The notes: a model not told the origin generated them from the letters alone. A stretch of 64,000 nt of DNA from Catellatospora sp. KI3 (GCF_029948125.1 NZ_JASAMB010000028.1:1-64000), one strand, 5' to 3'; shown: positions 34,754 through 42,784, counted from the stretch's first letter. Numbers and translations: made by a program.

Positions 34754-34817
34754 GCCCCTACCGTAGTGTCCGCACCGAGCTCCGCTCCACCGCCGCCCGC
34801 CTCGACGCCCCGCCGGG

Positions 34818-35615
34818 TCAGCCGAGCTGGATGGACCGCTTGGCCAGCCCCATCCAGAACCCGTCGATGACGCTGCGGCGCCGGTCCAGGTCGGACTCGC
34901 CGGCGCCCAGGGTCACGAACAGCGGCGCGAAGTGCTCGGTGCGCGGGTGCGCCATCCGGCCCGACGGCGCGGCGTGCAGGAAGTCGAGCAGGCCGTCGAT
35001 GTCGCGCTCGGCCAGGGCGCGGGCGCCCCAGTCGTCGAACTCGGCGGACCAGCCCTGCACCGGGGCGTCGGCGCCGAGGAACGCGTACGGCATCGCGGCG
35101 CGCAGGTTGTGCGTGAAGAAGCCGGAGCCCACGATGAGCACGCCCTCGTCGCGCAGCGGGGCGAGCCGCCGCCCGACCTCCATCAGCGTGCGCGGGTCCA
35201 GGGTCGGCATGGACAGCTGCAGCACCGGGACGTCGGCGTCCGGGTACATCTCCTTGAGCGGCACGTACGCGCCGTGGTCGAGGCCGCGGTCGGGCACGTC
35301 GACGACCGGGCGGCCGGGGGCGCGCAGCAGGCCGCGCACCTTGGCGGCCAGCTCGGGCGCGCCCGGCGCGGGGTAGGTGACCTCGTAGTAGCGGCGTTCG
35401 AAGCCGCCGAAGTCGTACACCAGCGGGACGGTCTCGGTCGCGCCGAGGGCCAGCGGGGCGTTCTCCCAGTGCGCCGAGATCATCAGGATCGCGGTGGGGC
35501 GGGGCAGCCCGGCGGACCAGTCGGCCAGCTGGCGGGTCCAGAGCGGGTCGTCCGCCAGCGGCGGAGCGCCATGGCTGAGGTAGAGGGCGGGCATCCGGGT
35601 AGTCACGCCGACCAT
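34818..35615 (-). CDS. DODA-type extradiol ring-opening dioxygenase (LigB superfamily)
   Basis: 265 residues from the ATG at 35615; GTG 35606 is an alternative. Class III extradiol dioxygenase motifs: LYLSHGAPPL with a metal His, ISAHWEN, RGLDHGAYVPL with His, and GSGFFTHNLR with His. Close relatives act as 4,5-DOPA dioxygenases or on other catechols, and E. coli YgiD is of this type. Non-haem Fe(II) or zinc is expected. Downstream on the same strand lie the phosphatases (64-base gap). A TTGA-n4-TCAA dyad (35621-35632) lies just before the start. Physiological substrate unknown. Confidence 0.9.
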   Translation of the reverse strand: MVGVTTRMPALYLSHGAPPLADDPLWTRQLADWSAGLPRPTAILMISAHWENAPLALGATETVPLVYDFGGFERRYYEVTYPAPGAPELAAKVRGLLRAPGRPVVDVPDRGLDHGAYVPLKEMYPDADVPVLQLSMPTLDPRTLMEVGRRLAPLRDEGVLIVGSGFFTHNLRAAMPYAFLGADAPVQGWSAEFDDWGARALAERDIDGLLDFLHAAPSGRMAHPRTEHFAPLFVTLGAGESDLDRRRSVIDGFWMGLAKRSIQLG

Positions 35616-35620
35616 GATAC

Positions 35621-35632
35621 TTGAGCATTCAA
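35621..35632. promoter_or_regulatory. Putative operator before the DODA-type gene
   Basis: TTGA-gcat-TCAA, a perfect short dyad 5 bases upstream of the proposed start. The position suits a MarR-type repressor, but the site is short. Confidence 0.3.
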
Positions 35633-35747
35633 CTATCCGCACCCGCCCGGCCTCCGACCTGCCGAATCTCTCGGTCGGGGCGCCACGTTGTCCCGAATCG
35701 CGGGAGCTTGCTGGCCTGAGCGTCGCAAAAGTGGGACGCTACCGAGC

Positions 35748-35798
35748 GTGATCCACCTCGTACTGATTATTCGCAGCGAGCGCGCCGGCATCGCCTGA
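35748..35798 (+). CDS. Leader peptide of the cimA attenuator
   Basis: 16-codon open frame with GTG start, MIHLVLIIRSERAGIA. Seven of the first eight residues after His are discounted by none: Ile, Leu, Val, Leu, Ile, Ile cluster in codons 2-8, exactly the branched-chain amino acids whose synthesis cimA feeds. Its stop lies inside a hairpin (35793-35808) and is followed 24 bases later by an intrinsic terminator (35823-35856). This is the classic layout of ribosome-mediated attenuation, as at actinobacterial ilv and leu leaders. It was found by reading, since it is far too short for ordinary gene finding. Confidence 0.8.
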   Translation: MIHLVLIIRSERAGIA

Positions 35799-35808
35799 AG
35801 TCTCAGGC
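35793..35808 (+). promoter_or_regulatory. Leader hairpin overlapping the leader-peptide stop
   Basis: GCCTGA-agtc-TCAGGC, a perfect stem that contains the TGA of the leader peptide. Flanking GCGCGCCGGC and GCCGACGCGC can extend it with one mismatch. A ribosome at the stop would mask it. It is probably the pause or anti-antiterminator element. Confidence 0.6.
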
Positions 35809-35822
35809 ACCGCCGACGCGCA

Positions 35823-35856
35823 GACCTCCCGCGACCCGCGGGGGGTCTTTTGTTTT
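35823..35856 (+). terminator. Attenuator terminator upstream of cimA
   Basis: GACCTCCCGC (35823-35832) pairs with GCGGGGGGTC (35838-35847, one G-U) around a 5-base loop, followed directly by TTTTGTTTT. A T-run this good is rare in this window, and it lies 57 bases before cimA, within its own leader, so it should end transcription unless stalled translation prevents it. Confidence 0.85.
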
Positions 35857-35913
35857 GCCGGGTCAGTTCGGAATCAGGCGTTTCCCGCATGCGGCTCTAG
35901 GAGGAGCGACATC

Positions 35914-37509
35914 ATGCAGATCTTCGACACCACGCTGCGCGACGGGGCACAGCGCGAGGGCATCACGTACTCGGTGGCCGACAAACTCGCCGTGGCGCGG
36001 CTGCTCGATCAGTTCGGCGTCGGCTTCATCGAGGGCGGCTGGCCCGGCGCCGTGCCCAAGGACACCGAGTTCTTCGCCCGCGCGCAGACCGAGTTGCAGC
36101 TCAAGCACGCGGTGCTGGTCGCGTTCGGCTCCACCCGCAAGGCGGGCACCCCGGTCGAGCAGGACGCGCAGATCGCGGGCCTGCTGGCCGCGAACACCCC
36201 GGTGGTGTGCCTGGTCGCCAAGTCCGACCGGCGCCACGTGGAGCGCGCGCTGCGCACCACGCTGGAGGAGAACCTGGCCATGGTCCGCGACAGCGTGACC
36301 CACCTGCGCGGGCACGGCCGCCGCGTCTTCGTCGACTGCGAGCACTTCTTCGACGGCTTCCGCTTCGACCCCGACTACACCGCCTCGGTGGTGCGCACCG
36401 CCCTGGACGCCGGCGCCGAGCGGGTGGTCCTGTGCGACACCAACGGCGGCATGCTGCCCTCGCAGGTCGGCCGGGCGATCGAGGCGCTGTGCGGGCGCCT
36501 GGGCATCGAGCCCGACCTGCTCGGCATGCACGCCCAGAACGACACCGCGTGCGCCGTCGCCAACACCCTCGCCGCGGTGGAGGCGGGCGTACGGCACGTG
36601 CAGGGCACCGCGAACGGCTACGGCGAGCGCCCCGGCAACGCCGACATCTTCGCCATCACGGCCAACCTGCAACTGAAGCTCGGCATGACCGTCCTACCGG
36701 AGGGCTGCCTGGAACAGATGGCGCACGTCTCGCACGCCATCGCCGAGATCGCCAACATCGCACCCGACACCCACCAGGCCTACGTCGGGTCCGCCGCCTT
36801 CGCCCACAAGGCGGGGCTGCACGCGAGTGCGATCAAAGTCGACCCCGCGCTCTACAACCACGTGGATCCCGCGGTGGTCGGCAACGACATGACGATCCTC
36901 GTCACCGAGATGGCCGGCCGGGCCAGCATCGAGCTCAAGAGCCGAGAGCTCGGGCTGGACCTGGCCGGCCACCCGGAGACCCTGTCGAAGGTCACCAACC
37001 GGGTCAAGGAGCTGGAGGCGGCGGGCTGGTCGTTCGAGGCGGCCGACGCGTCGTTCGAGCTGCTGGTGCGCCAGTCGCTGGGGGAGCAGACCACGCCGTT
37101 CACGCTGGAGTCGTACCGGGTGATCGTGGAGCACCGCGAGGACGGGGCGGTGGTGAGCGAGGCGACCGTGAAGCTGCGCGTACGCGGCGAGCGGGTGATC
37201 GCCACCGCCGAGGGCAACGGCCCGGTGAACGCGCTGGACCAGGCGCTGCGCCAGTCGCTGGCGCGGCACTATCCGCAGCTGGCGGGGCTGGAGCTGGCCG
37301 ACTACAAGGTGCGCATCCTGGCCGGGTCGCACGGCACCGAGGCGGTGACCCGGGTGCTGGTCGAGACGGTGGACGCCGACGGCCGCGACTGGACCACGGT
37401 CGGCGTGCACGAGAACGTGGTCGAGGCGAGCTGGCGGGCGCTGGTCGACGCGCTGGCGTACGGCGTGACCGCGGCGGGGGGTGACCGGCGGGTGCGCTCC
37501 GGCCACTGA
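35914..37509 (+). CDS. cimA: (R)-citramalate synthase
   Basis: 531 residues. The ATG at 35914 follows GGAGGAGCGACATC. It condenses acetyl-CoA and pyruvate to (R)-citramalate, a threonine-independent route to 2-oxobutyrate and isoleucine. N-terminal DTTLRDGAQREG (5-16) is the HMGL/IPMS active-site signature. GMHAQNDTACAVANTLAAVEAG is the metal-binding helix region, and GTANGYGERPGNAD follows. The C-terminal LeuA allosteric domain (about 385-525) is present, so feedback inhibition by isoleucine or leucine is expected. The 2-isopropylmalate synthase alternative is less likely given the cimA-type AFGSTRKAG and YVGSAAFAHKAGLHASA segments. Expression is gated by the leader-peptide attenuator upstream. 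Confidence 0.95.
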   Translation: MQIFDTTLRDGAQREGITYSVADKLAVARLLDQFGVGFIEGGWPGAVPKDTEFFARAQTELQLKHAVLVAFGSTRKAGTPVEQDAQIAGLLAANTPVVCLVAKSDRRHVERALRTTLEENLAMVRDSVTHLRGHGRRVFVDCEHFFDGFRFDPDYTASVVRTALDAGAERVVLCDTNGGMLPSQVGRAIEALCGRLGIEPDLLGMHAQNDTACAVANTLAAVEAGVRHVQGTANGYGERPGNADIFAITANLQLKLGMTVLPEGCLEQMAHVSHAIAEIANIAPDTHQAYVGSAAFAHKAGLHASAIKVDPALYNHVDPAVVGNDMTILVTEMAGRASIELKSRELGLDLAGHPETLSKVTNRVKELEAAGWSFEAADASFELLVRQSLGEQTTPFTLESYRVIVEHREDGAVVSEATVKLRVRGERVIATAEGNGPVNALDQALRQSLARHYPQLAGLELADYKVRILAGSHGTEAVTRVLVETVDADGRDWTTVGVHENVVEASWRALVDALAYGVTAAGGDRRVRSGH

Positions 37510-37525
37510 GCGTGCAAGTTTACTT

Positions 37526-37545
37526 CATGAACTCATCAGTTCATG
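37526..37545. promoter_or_regulatory. Inverted repeat before the M15 peptidase gene
   Basis: CATGAACT-catc-AGTTCATG, perfect 8-base arms, 17 bases after the cimA stop. TTGACA follows at 37553-37558. It could be a weak cimA terminator or, given its low GC, an operator for the peptidase gene. Confidence 0.45.
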
Positions 37546-37587
37546 TAAGGACTTGACATCGACGTACGTGGTTGGCAAGGTTTCGCC

Positions 37588-38337
37588 ATGCCCCCTCGTA
37601 CCCTCAGAAAAGCCCTTATCCGGGCACTGACCGTGATCGTGATGGCGGCCGTCGGCTCGACGGCCGCCGTCGTCGTCGGCGGCACCCCCGCCTTCGCCGA
37701 CGGCTGCTACACCTGGACCCGCAACCTGTCCACCGGCACCTCCGGCGAGGACGTGCGCCAGCTCCAGATCCGCGTCGCGGGTTACCCCGGCTACGGCGGC
37801 TTCATGGTCATCGACGGCATCTTCGGCCAGGCGACCAAGGACGCGGTGACCCGCTTCCAGTCGGCGTACGGCCTGGGCGCCGACGGCATCGCCGGACCGC
37901 AGACGTACAACAAGATCTACTCGCTGCAGGACGACGACTGCACCCCGATCCACTTCGCCTACTCCGAGCTGAACACCTGCAACAGCACGTGGGCCGGCGG
38001 CAACGTCTCGGCCGCCACCGCCAAGGCCAACGCGCTCAAGGTGATGTGGCGCCTGGAGGCGCTGCGGCACGCGCTGGGCGACCAGCCCATCCGCGTCACC
38101 TCGGGCTTCCGCAGCCAGGCCTGCAACGCCGCCGTCGGCGGCGCCTCCGACAGCCAGCACCTGTACGGCAACAGCGCCGACCTCGGCGCCGGGGCGCACT
38201 CGCTGTGCACCATGGCCAAGCAGGCCCGCTACCACGGCTTCAACGGGATCCTCGGCCCCGGCTACCCCGACCACGGCGACCACGTCCACGCCGACATCCG
38301 GTCCAGCCGCTTCTGGTCCGCCTCGCAGTGCTTCTGA
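37588..38337 (+). CDS. Secreted peptidoglycan-binding M15-type peptidase
   Basis: 249 residues. Signal peptide about 1-37 (ending AFA-DG). A PG_binding_1 domain (about 50-110) shows SGEDVRQLQIRVAGYPGYGGFMVIDGIFGQATKDAVTRFQ. The C-terminal M15A-type domain (about 125-249) has GFRSQACNAAVGGASDSQHLYGNSADLGA with metal His and Asp and DHGDHVHADI with the catalytic/metal His. These are D-Ala-D-Ala carboxypeptidase or L,D-/D,D-endopeptidase features as in Streptomyces VanY-like and zinc DD-peptidases. Five cysteines in the mature protein suggest disulfides. It probably trims cell-wall stem peptides outside the membrane. Confidence 0.93.
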   Translation: MPPRTLRKALIRALTVIVMAAVGSTAAVVVGGTPAFADGCYTWTRNLSTGTSGEDVRQLQIRVAGYPGYGGFMVIDGIFGQATKDAVTRFQSAYGLGADGIAGPQTYNKIYSLQDDDCTPIHFAYSELNTCNSTWAGGNVSAATAKANALKVMWRLEALRHALGDQPIRVTSGFRSQACNAAVGGASDSQHLYGNSADLGAGAHSLCTMAKQARYHGFNGILGPGYPDHGDHVHADIRSSRFWSASQCF

Positions 38338-38370
38338 CCTGCGTCCGCGCCTGAACCGCACCGCCTGACC

Positions 38371-38406
38371 CGGTCGTCCGGCAGCAGCGCCGCTGCCGGA
38401 CGACCG
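38371..38406 (+). terminator. Perfect 15-base-stem hairpin after the M15 gene
   Basis: Arms 38371-38385 and 38392-38406 are exact complements with a 6-base loop, 34 bases after the stop. Outer bases are CGGTCGTCC. Confidence 0.8.
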
Positions 38407-38516
38407 CCCGCGCCGGTCCGGACCCCACCGGATCAGCCGAAGCCGAGCCCGTCGCCCGTGGCGCTACGCTGCGTGCCACGGGCTCCCCGCACGGCCCGGG
38501 ACGGAGGCGGCACCCC

Positions 38517-38921
38517 ATGCTCGACAACCCCTACCGGGCGCCGGACAGCCCGGCCGCCGTGGCGGTCCAGCCCGGCCCGGCCCCCGCGATGAGCCCCGAC
38601 CAGTACCGTGCCCGCCGGATGTGGCGCGGCGCCGGAATCGCCGCGCTCGGCCACGCGGCCACCGTCGGTGCCGCGACCCTCGCGGCGCTCGCCTTCGCCC
38701 GCCCCGGCGACGGCTACTACTACGACTCCGACCTGGAGTCGGCCTACATCGCCACCGGTCTGCTCAGCCAGCTGGTGCTGGGCATGACGGTGCTGGTGTA
38801 CGGCATCACACGCATCGTCAAGCGCGACAGCCTCGGCGTCGGCCTGCTCGTCGGCTGGGCCGTCGGCCTGCTGGTCACGCCCATCCCGGCGCTGATGGTG
38901 CTGACTTCGCTGAACAGCTGA
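38517..38921 (+). CDS. Small membrane protein, function unknown
   Basis: 134 residues. The ATG at 38517 has GGAGGCGG upstream. A Pro/Ala-rich N terminus (MLDNPYRAPDSP) precedes three hydrophobic segments: about 38-58 (AGIAALGHAATVGAATLAALAF), 75-97 (ATGLLSQLVLGMTVLVYGI) and 105-127 (VGLLVGWAVGLLVTPIPALMVL). Between the first two is the acidic, tyrosine-rich PGDGYYYDSDLES loop. No family is recognised. It stands alone, convergent with the LD-carboxypeptidase, with a small GTCGGC-acc-GCCGAC stem between them. Confidence 0.75.
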   Translation: MLDNPYRAPDSPAAVAVQPGPAPAMSPDQYRARRMWRGAGIAALGHAATVGAATLAALAFARPGDGYYYDSDLESAYIATGLLSQLVLGMTVLVYGITRIVKRDSLGVGLLVGWAVGLLVTPIPALMVLTSLNS

Positions 38922-38996
38922 CCGCTCCCGCCCGCCGCCGTGCTCCGGTCGGCACCGCCGACCCGGTTGCGGCCGCCGCCTGACCGGTGCGCGAGG

Positions 38997-39947
38997 TCAG
39001 GCCGCCGCCGCGGCGACGGTGAGCGTGCCCGCGTCCACGTCGAGCACGGCCCGGGTGCCCAGCGGCACCGCGGTGTGCTGGGCACCGTGGCCGATCGGCA
39101 GGCCGCCGAGCACCGGCAGGCCGAGCCCGGTCAGGCGCTCGGCGAGCACGTCGGCGACGCTGACCGGCCAGCCGTCGGCGCAGTCGGTGAACTGGCCCAC
39201 GGCGATCCCGGCGACGCGGTCGAGCACGCCGCTGCGGCGCAGGTGGGTCAGCATCCGGTCGACGCGGTACGGCACCTCGCCCACGTCCTCCAGCAGCAGG
39301 ACCGCCCCGGTCAGGTCCGGCAGGTGCGGCGTGCCCAGGGTGCTGGCCAGCAGCGACAGGTTGCCGCCGAGCAGCACGCCCTCGGCCCGGCCGGACGTGC
39401 GCACCGGGTGGGTGTCCTCGGCCGGGTCCGCCTCGACCAGCACCGGTTCGCCGGTCATCAGGGCGTGCCGGGCGCCCCGCGCCGTCAGCGAGTCGGGCCC
39501 CTTGTCGAACTGGGCCGCGACCGGTCCGTGCACCGTGGCCAGCCGGGCGCCCTGCCACAGCGCCAGGTGCAGCGAGGTGATGTCGGAGAAGCCCAGCACC
39601 AGCTTCGGGTCGCGGCGGACCGCGTCGAGGTCGAGGCCGTCGACGATGCGCTGGGCGCCGTAGCCGCCGCGCGTGCACAGCACCGCCCGCATCCGGTGGT
39701 CGGACAGGGCCGCGTTCAGGTCGTCGAGGCGCTGCTCGTCGGTGCCGCCGAGGTAGCCGTGCCGGGCCAGCACGTGCGGGTACACGTGCGGGCGCAGCCC
39801 CCAGCCGGTCAGCACCGACACCGCCGCCTCCACCCGCTCGGCGGGCACCGGCCCAGACGGGGACACCAGCGCCACCGTGTCGCCGGGGCGCAGCCGGTCC
39901 GGGTGCAGCGTGGGGGTGGTGGGGGCGGGGGCGGCCAGGTCGGTCAT
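38997..39947 (-). CDS. LD-carboxypeptidase (peptidase S66)
   Basis: 316 residues from the ATG at 39947 (MTDLAAPAP). S66 family: RPGDTVALVSPSGP start, CTRGGYGAQRI, and the nucleophile Ser in GFSDITSLH (S121). A Glu lies in the GGNLSLLASTLGTP region, and His occurs near the C terminus in GLPIGHGAQHTAVPLG. LdcA enzymes remove the terminal D-Ala from murein tetrapeptides during recycling. MccF homologues of the same family instead cleave microcin C-type nucleotide peptides, and that cannot be excluded. It is cytoplasmic, with no signal peptide. It is divergent from the EEP-family gene across 79 bases. Confidence 0.92.
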   Translation of the reverse strand: MTDLAAPAPTTPTLHPDRLRPGDTVALVSPSGPVPAERVEAAVSVLTGWGLRPHVYPHVLARHGYLGGTDEQRLDDLNAALSDHRMRAVLCTRGGYGAQRIVDGLDLDAVRRDPKLVLGFSDITSLHLALWQGARLATVHGPVAAQFDKGPDSLTARGARHALMTGEPVLVEADPAEDTHPVRTSGRAEGVLLGGNLSLLASTLGTPHLPDLTGAVLLLEDVGEVPYRVDRMLTHLRRSGVLDRVAGIAVGQFTDCADGWPVSVADVLAERLTGLGLPVLGGLPIGHGAQHTAVPLGTRAVLDVDAGTLTVAAAAA

Positions 39948-40026
39948 GGCCGCAGAGCCTAGCGCGCACAGAACCTTCACAAAGCCCGCCCCCGCGGCGC
40001 GGCAACGATCATTAGAGTCCGAGCCC

Positions 40027-40995
40027 ATGCGGAGCATATTGCGGTTCACCGTACGGTCCGTGCTGCCGTGGCTGCTGGTGCTGCCCGGCGCGGTATGGGC
40101 GCTGCTGCGCCTGACCGGCTCGGACGAGTGGTACCCGATGACGCAGTTGATCGCGTTCACCCCGTACGTCGCGCTCGGGGCGCTGGTGCCCCTGGTCGGG
40201 CTGCTGGTGTGGCGGCGCTGGGCGGCCGCGGCCGCCGCGGCACTGGTCGTGCTGCTGCTGGCGGCGGTGGTGCTGCCTCGGATGACCGCCGACGGCGATG
40301 CGCTGGCCGGGGCGAAGGGACCGGCGCTGCGGGTGCTGACCGCCAACGTGCTGGCCGGGTCGGCCAGTTCCAAGGGGCTGGTGGCGCTGGTGCGCGAGCA
40401 GCGGGTGGACGTGCTGGCGCTGCAGGAGATGACGCCGAGCTTCGTGGACGAGCTCACCGCGGCCGGGCTGCGCGACGAACTGCCGTACTGGGTGACCTAT
40501 CCGGAGGGCAACGTGGGCGGCTCGGGGCTGTTCGCGCGGTATCCGCTGCGCGACGACGGGATGCGGCTGAACCCGTGGAACTTCGGGCAGGCCAAGGCGG
40601 TGCTGACCATGCCGGGCGGGCAGCAGGTCGCGCTGGAGTCGATGCACCCCACCGCGCCGTCGACCGAGGTGGCGGTGCCGCCGTGGCGGGACAGCTACGC
40701 CGACCAGCAGCGGGCCACCCCGGACGGGCCGCTGCGGGTGCTGCTGGGCGACTTCAACGCCACACTGGACCACCACTTCATCCGCGACCTGATCGACACG
40801 GGCTACCGGGACGCGGCGGACGTCACCGGGCACGGGCTGATCGGCACGTGGGGGCCGTACGACGGGGACCGGATCCCGCCGGTGGTGCTGGACCGGGTGC
40901 TGGCCGACCGGCGGGTGGGCATCCGCGACTACCACGTCCTGTCCCTGCGCGGCAGCGACCACCGCCCCGTCCTGGCCGAGCTCGTCCTCCCCTGA
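40027..40995 (+). CDS. Membrane-anchored endonuclease/exonuclease/phosphatase family protein
   Basis: 322 residues. Three hydrophobic helices at the N terminus (about 10-30, 43-60, 66-85) anchor a C-terminal EEP domain (about 95-322) on the outer face. Domain motifs: LTANVLAGS, DVLALQEM with the metal Glu, GGSGLFARYPL, LLGDFNATLDH and the terminal LRGSDHRPVLAEL with catalytic Asp-His. Such proteins hydrolyse phosphodiesters of nucleic acids or phospholipids/inositol phosphates; the substrate is not predictable. An R3 hairpin follows 8 bases after the stop. Confidence 0.9.
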   Translation: MRSILRFTVRSVLPWLLVLPGAVWALLRLTGSDEWYPMTQLIAFTPYVALGALVPLVGLLVWRRWAAAAAAALVVLLLAAVVLPRMTADGDALAGAKGPALRVLTANVLAGSASSKGLVALVREQRVDVLALQEMTPSFVDELTAAGLRDELPYWVTYPEGNVGGSGLFARYPLRDDGMRLNPWNFGQAKAVLTMPGGQQVALESMHPTAPSTEVAVPPWRDSYADQQRATPDGPLRVLLGDFNATLDHHFIRDLIDTGYRDAADVTGHGLIGTWGPYDGDRIPPVVLDRVLADRRVGIRDYHVLSLRGSDHRPVLAELVLP

Positions 40996-41003
40996 TCGTG
41001 CCT

Positions 41004-41067
41004 GTGCAGTTTCGGGGAAAGTGCTCGAATCCGGTCCAAGATTCCTGCAACTTCCCCGAAACTGCAC
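41004..41067. repeat. R3-family intergenic hairpin, copy 2
   Basis: 21-base arms (41004-41024, 41047-41067) with one mismatch, containing GCAGTTTCGGGGAA. The loop carries CGAATC and a complementary GATTC that can close a second inner stem. It probably terminates the EEP gene. Confidence 0.9.
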
Positions 41068-41091
41068 GGACCCCGCGCCCCCGCGGCGGGC

Positions 41092-41107
41092 TTGAGCGAT
41101 CGCTCAA
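41092..41107. promoter_or_regulatory. TetR-type operator overlapping a -35 element
   Basis: TTGAGCGATCGCTCAA is a perfect 16-base palindrome of the form common for TetR-family sites. Its first six bases also serve as a -35 (TTGAGC) spaced 17 bases from TATCGT (41115-41120). The TetR regulator starting at 41328 is the likely binder. Confidence 0.7.
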
Positions 41108-41125
41108 AGAGGGCTATCGTCGAGG

Positions 41126-41240
41126 GTGATCGCTTCGACGGAGCGGCTCGCGGCCCTGTCCCGACGCCGATGGCGGCCGATGTCGTTTTCTGTCAGACCC
41201 GTGCGCGAAAGTCTTCGCGTCCGAGTCGGATTCCAGACTT
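41126..41240 (+). pseudogene. Probable truncated, leaderless target gene
   Basis: A GTG at 41126 lies 5 bases after the TATCGT -10 (41115-41120), the geometry of a leaderless message. The first codons read MIASTERLAALSRRRW, plausible as the N terminus of a transporter-like protein. After that the frame becomes low quality, runs into a hairpin and then out of frame into tetR. A 17-base-arm terminator (41241-41288) follows. The most economical reading is a TetR-controlled gene whose middle was deleted, leaving promoter, operator, start and terminator. The family of the lost gene cannot be named. Confidence 0.35.
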
Positions 41241-41288
41241 CGAACGGCGCCGGCCACATTGGCAACGGGGGGTGGCCGGCGCCGTTCG
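41241..41288 (+). terminator. Perfect 17-base-arm hairpin before tetR
   Basis: Arms 41241-41257 and 41272-41288 are exact complements containing GGCGCCGGCCAC/GTGGCCGGCGCC, with a 14-base loop. No complete gene ends here, which supports the idea of a deleted gene upstream. Confidence 0.75.
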
Positions 41289-41327
41289 GGACCCCTGCCT
41301 ACGCTGGTCGGGGCAGGAGGGGGAACG

Positions 41328-41966
41328 ATGTCGGACACGAAGCAGCGGCTGCTCGACGGGGCCATGGCCACGCTGCGCGACCACGGCATCGCCGGTGCGT
41401 CTGCGCGCACCATCGCCGCCGCCGCCGGGGTCAACCAGGCGCTGGTCTTCTACCACTACGGCAGCGTCGAGGACCTGCTCGTCGCCGCCTGCCGGGCCGG
41501 CACCGAGGTCCGGGTCGGCGCCTACCGCGAGCGGCTGGCCTCGGTCACCTCACTGCGCGGGCTGCTCGACGTCGGCCGGGCGCTGCACACCGAGGAGCGA
41601 GACCTGGGCAACGTGGCGGTGCTGGCGCAGCTGCTCGCCGGGGCGCAGGGCGGCGGGAAGCTCACCGAGAGCACCGCGCAGGCGCTCGACCTGTGGACCG
41701 TCGAGATCGAGCACGTGCTGCGGCGGGTGCTGACCGGCTCGCCCATCGCCGAGATCGCCGACGTGCCGGGGCTGGCCAGAGCGGTCTCGGCCGCGTTCAT
41801 CGGCCTGGAGCTGTACGAAGGGGTCGACCCTGACGGCGCCCAGCGGGCCATGGCCGCGCTGGAGCAGCTCGCGGTGCTGGTCGAGATGGTCGACGAGCTG
41901 GGGCCGGTAGCCCGCCGCGCGCTGCGCTCCCGGGTCACCAAGAAGGCCGCCGCCCGCCGCTCCTGA
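41328..41966 (+). CDS. TetR-family transcriptional regulator
   Basis: 212 residues. The ATG at 41328 has GGAGGGGG upstream. The DNA-binding domain (about 3-48) is TKQRLLDGAMATLRDHGIAGASARTIAAAAGVNQALVFYHYGS, with the helix-turn-helix and the terminal VFYHYGS typical of TetR proteins. The C-terminal ligand domain (about 60-205) is helical and unassigned. It is 221 bases from a canonical TetR palindrome that overlaps a promoter. With no intact target gene between them, it may now control only itself or distant genes. The amidotransferase gene starts 25 bases downstream. Confidence 0.93.
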   Translation: MSDTKQRLLDGAMATLRDHGIAGASARTIAAAAGVNQALVFYHYGSVEDLLVAACRAGTEVRVGAYRERLASVTSLRGLLDVGRALHTEERDLGNVAVLAQLLAGAQGGGKLTESTAQALDLWTVEIEHVLRRVLTGSPIAEIADVPGLARAVSAAFIGLELYEGVDPDGAQRAMAALEQLAVLVEMVDELGPVARRALRSRVTKKAAARRS

Positions 41967-41991
41967 CCAGCACTGGGCTAACCTCGTCGGC

Positions 41992-42756
41992 GTGGCGACC
42001 GCACTGGTGATCGAGAACGACCCGTCCGACGACCTGCGCCGGCTCGGCGACTGGCTGACCGGGGCAGGCCTGGAGCTGGCCGTGCTCAAGCCGCACGCGG
42101 GCGACGAACTGCCCGACGACCTCACCGGGTACGCCGCGTTCGTGGTGCTCGGCGGGGAGCAGGACGCGTTCCCGACCGGCGGGGTGCCCGGCGCGCCCTG
42201 GTTCCCGAAGCTGGAGGGGCTGCTGCGCAAGGCGGTCAAGCACCGGGTGCCGACGCTGGCGATCTGCCTCGGCGGGCAGCTGCTCGCCCAGGCCCACGGC
42301 GGCACGGTCGAGCGGTCCACCATGGGCCCCGAGATCGGTGCCCGGCTGGTGGCCCGCCGCGACGTGGCCGAGTCCGACCCGCTGTGGTGGGCGGTCCCGT
42401 TCGCGCCCGACGTGATCCAGTACCACTTCGACGAGATCACCGAGCTGCCGCTCGGGGCGACCCTGCTCGCGGCGTCGCCGCGCTACCCGCACCAGGCGTT
42501 CCGGCTCGGCGACCGGGCCTGGGGCACCCAGTTCCACATCGAGTGCGACCTGGACATGTTCGCCGCGTGGATCGAGCACAACCGCGACTGGATGACCGAG
42601 CAGGGCTGGCAGCCCGACGGGCTGATCGCGGGCGTCGAGGCGACGCAGGACGACGTGGCCGAGGTGTGGCAGCCGTTCGCCCGGCGCTTCGCCGACCTGG
42701 CCCTGGGGCGTACGCCCGAGGTGGACGTGCGCAAGGACCTGCCGCTGCTGGGCTGA
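41992..42756 (+). CDS. Class I glutamine amidotransferase-like protein
   Basis: 254 residues from the GTG at 41992. The triad of type I GATases is present: Cys92 in AICLGGQLLA, and His plus Glu in WGTQFHIECDL. GGEQDAFP forms the oxyanion region. Free-standing proteins of this kind resemble GuaA-domain or gamma-glutamyl hydrolase-like enzymes. The acceptor that would receive ammonia is unknown. It lies 28 bases upstream of glnE on the same strand, so the two are probably cotranscribed, suggesting a nitrogen-metabolism role by context. Confidence 0.9.
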   Translation: MATALVIENDPSDDLRRLGDWLTGAGLELAVLKPHAGDELPDDLTGYAAFVVLGGEQDAFPTGGVPGAPWFPKLEGLLRKAVKHRVPTLAICLGGQLLAQAHGGTVERSTMGPEIGARLVARRDVAESDPLWWAVPFAPDVIQYHFDEITELPLGATLLAASPRYPHQAFRLGDRAWGTQFHIECDLDMFAAWIEHNRDWMTEQGWQPDGLIAGVEATQDDVAEVWQPFARRFADLALGRTPEVDVRKDLPLLG

Positions 42757-42784
42757 GCACCGGCCCGACCGATAGCCTGAGCGC

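Noticed and set aside
41126-41833. A 235-codon plus-strand gene overlapping tetR
   Set aside because: Only the first 16 or so codons look like protein; the rest is an out-of-frame reading of the tetR coding sequence, which has its own ribosome site and conserved domain.
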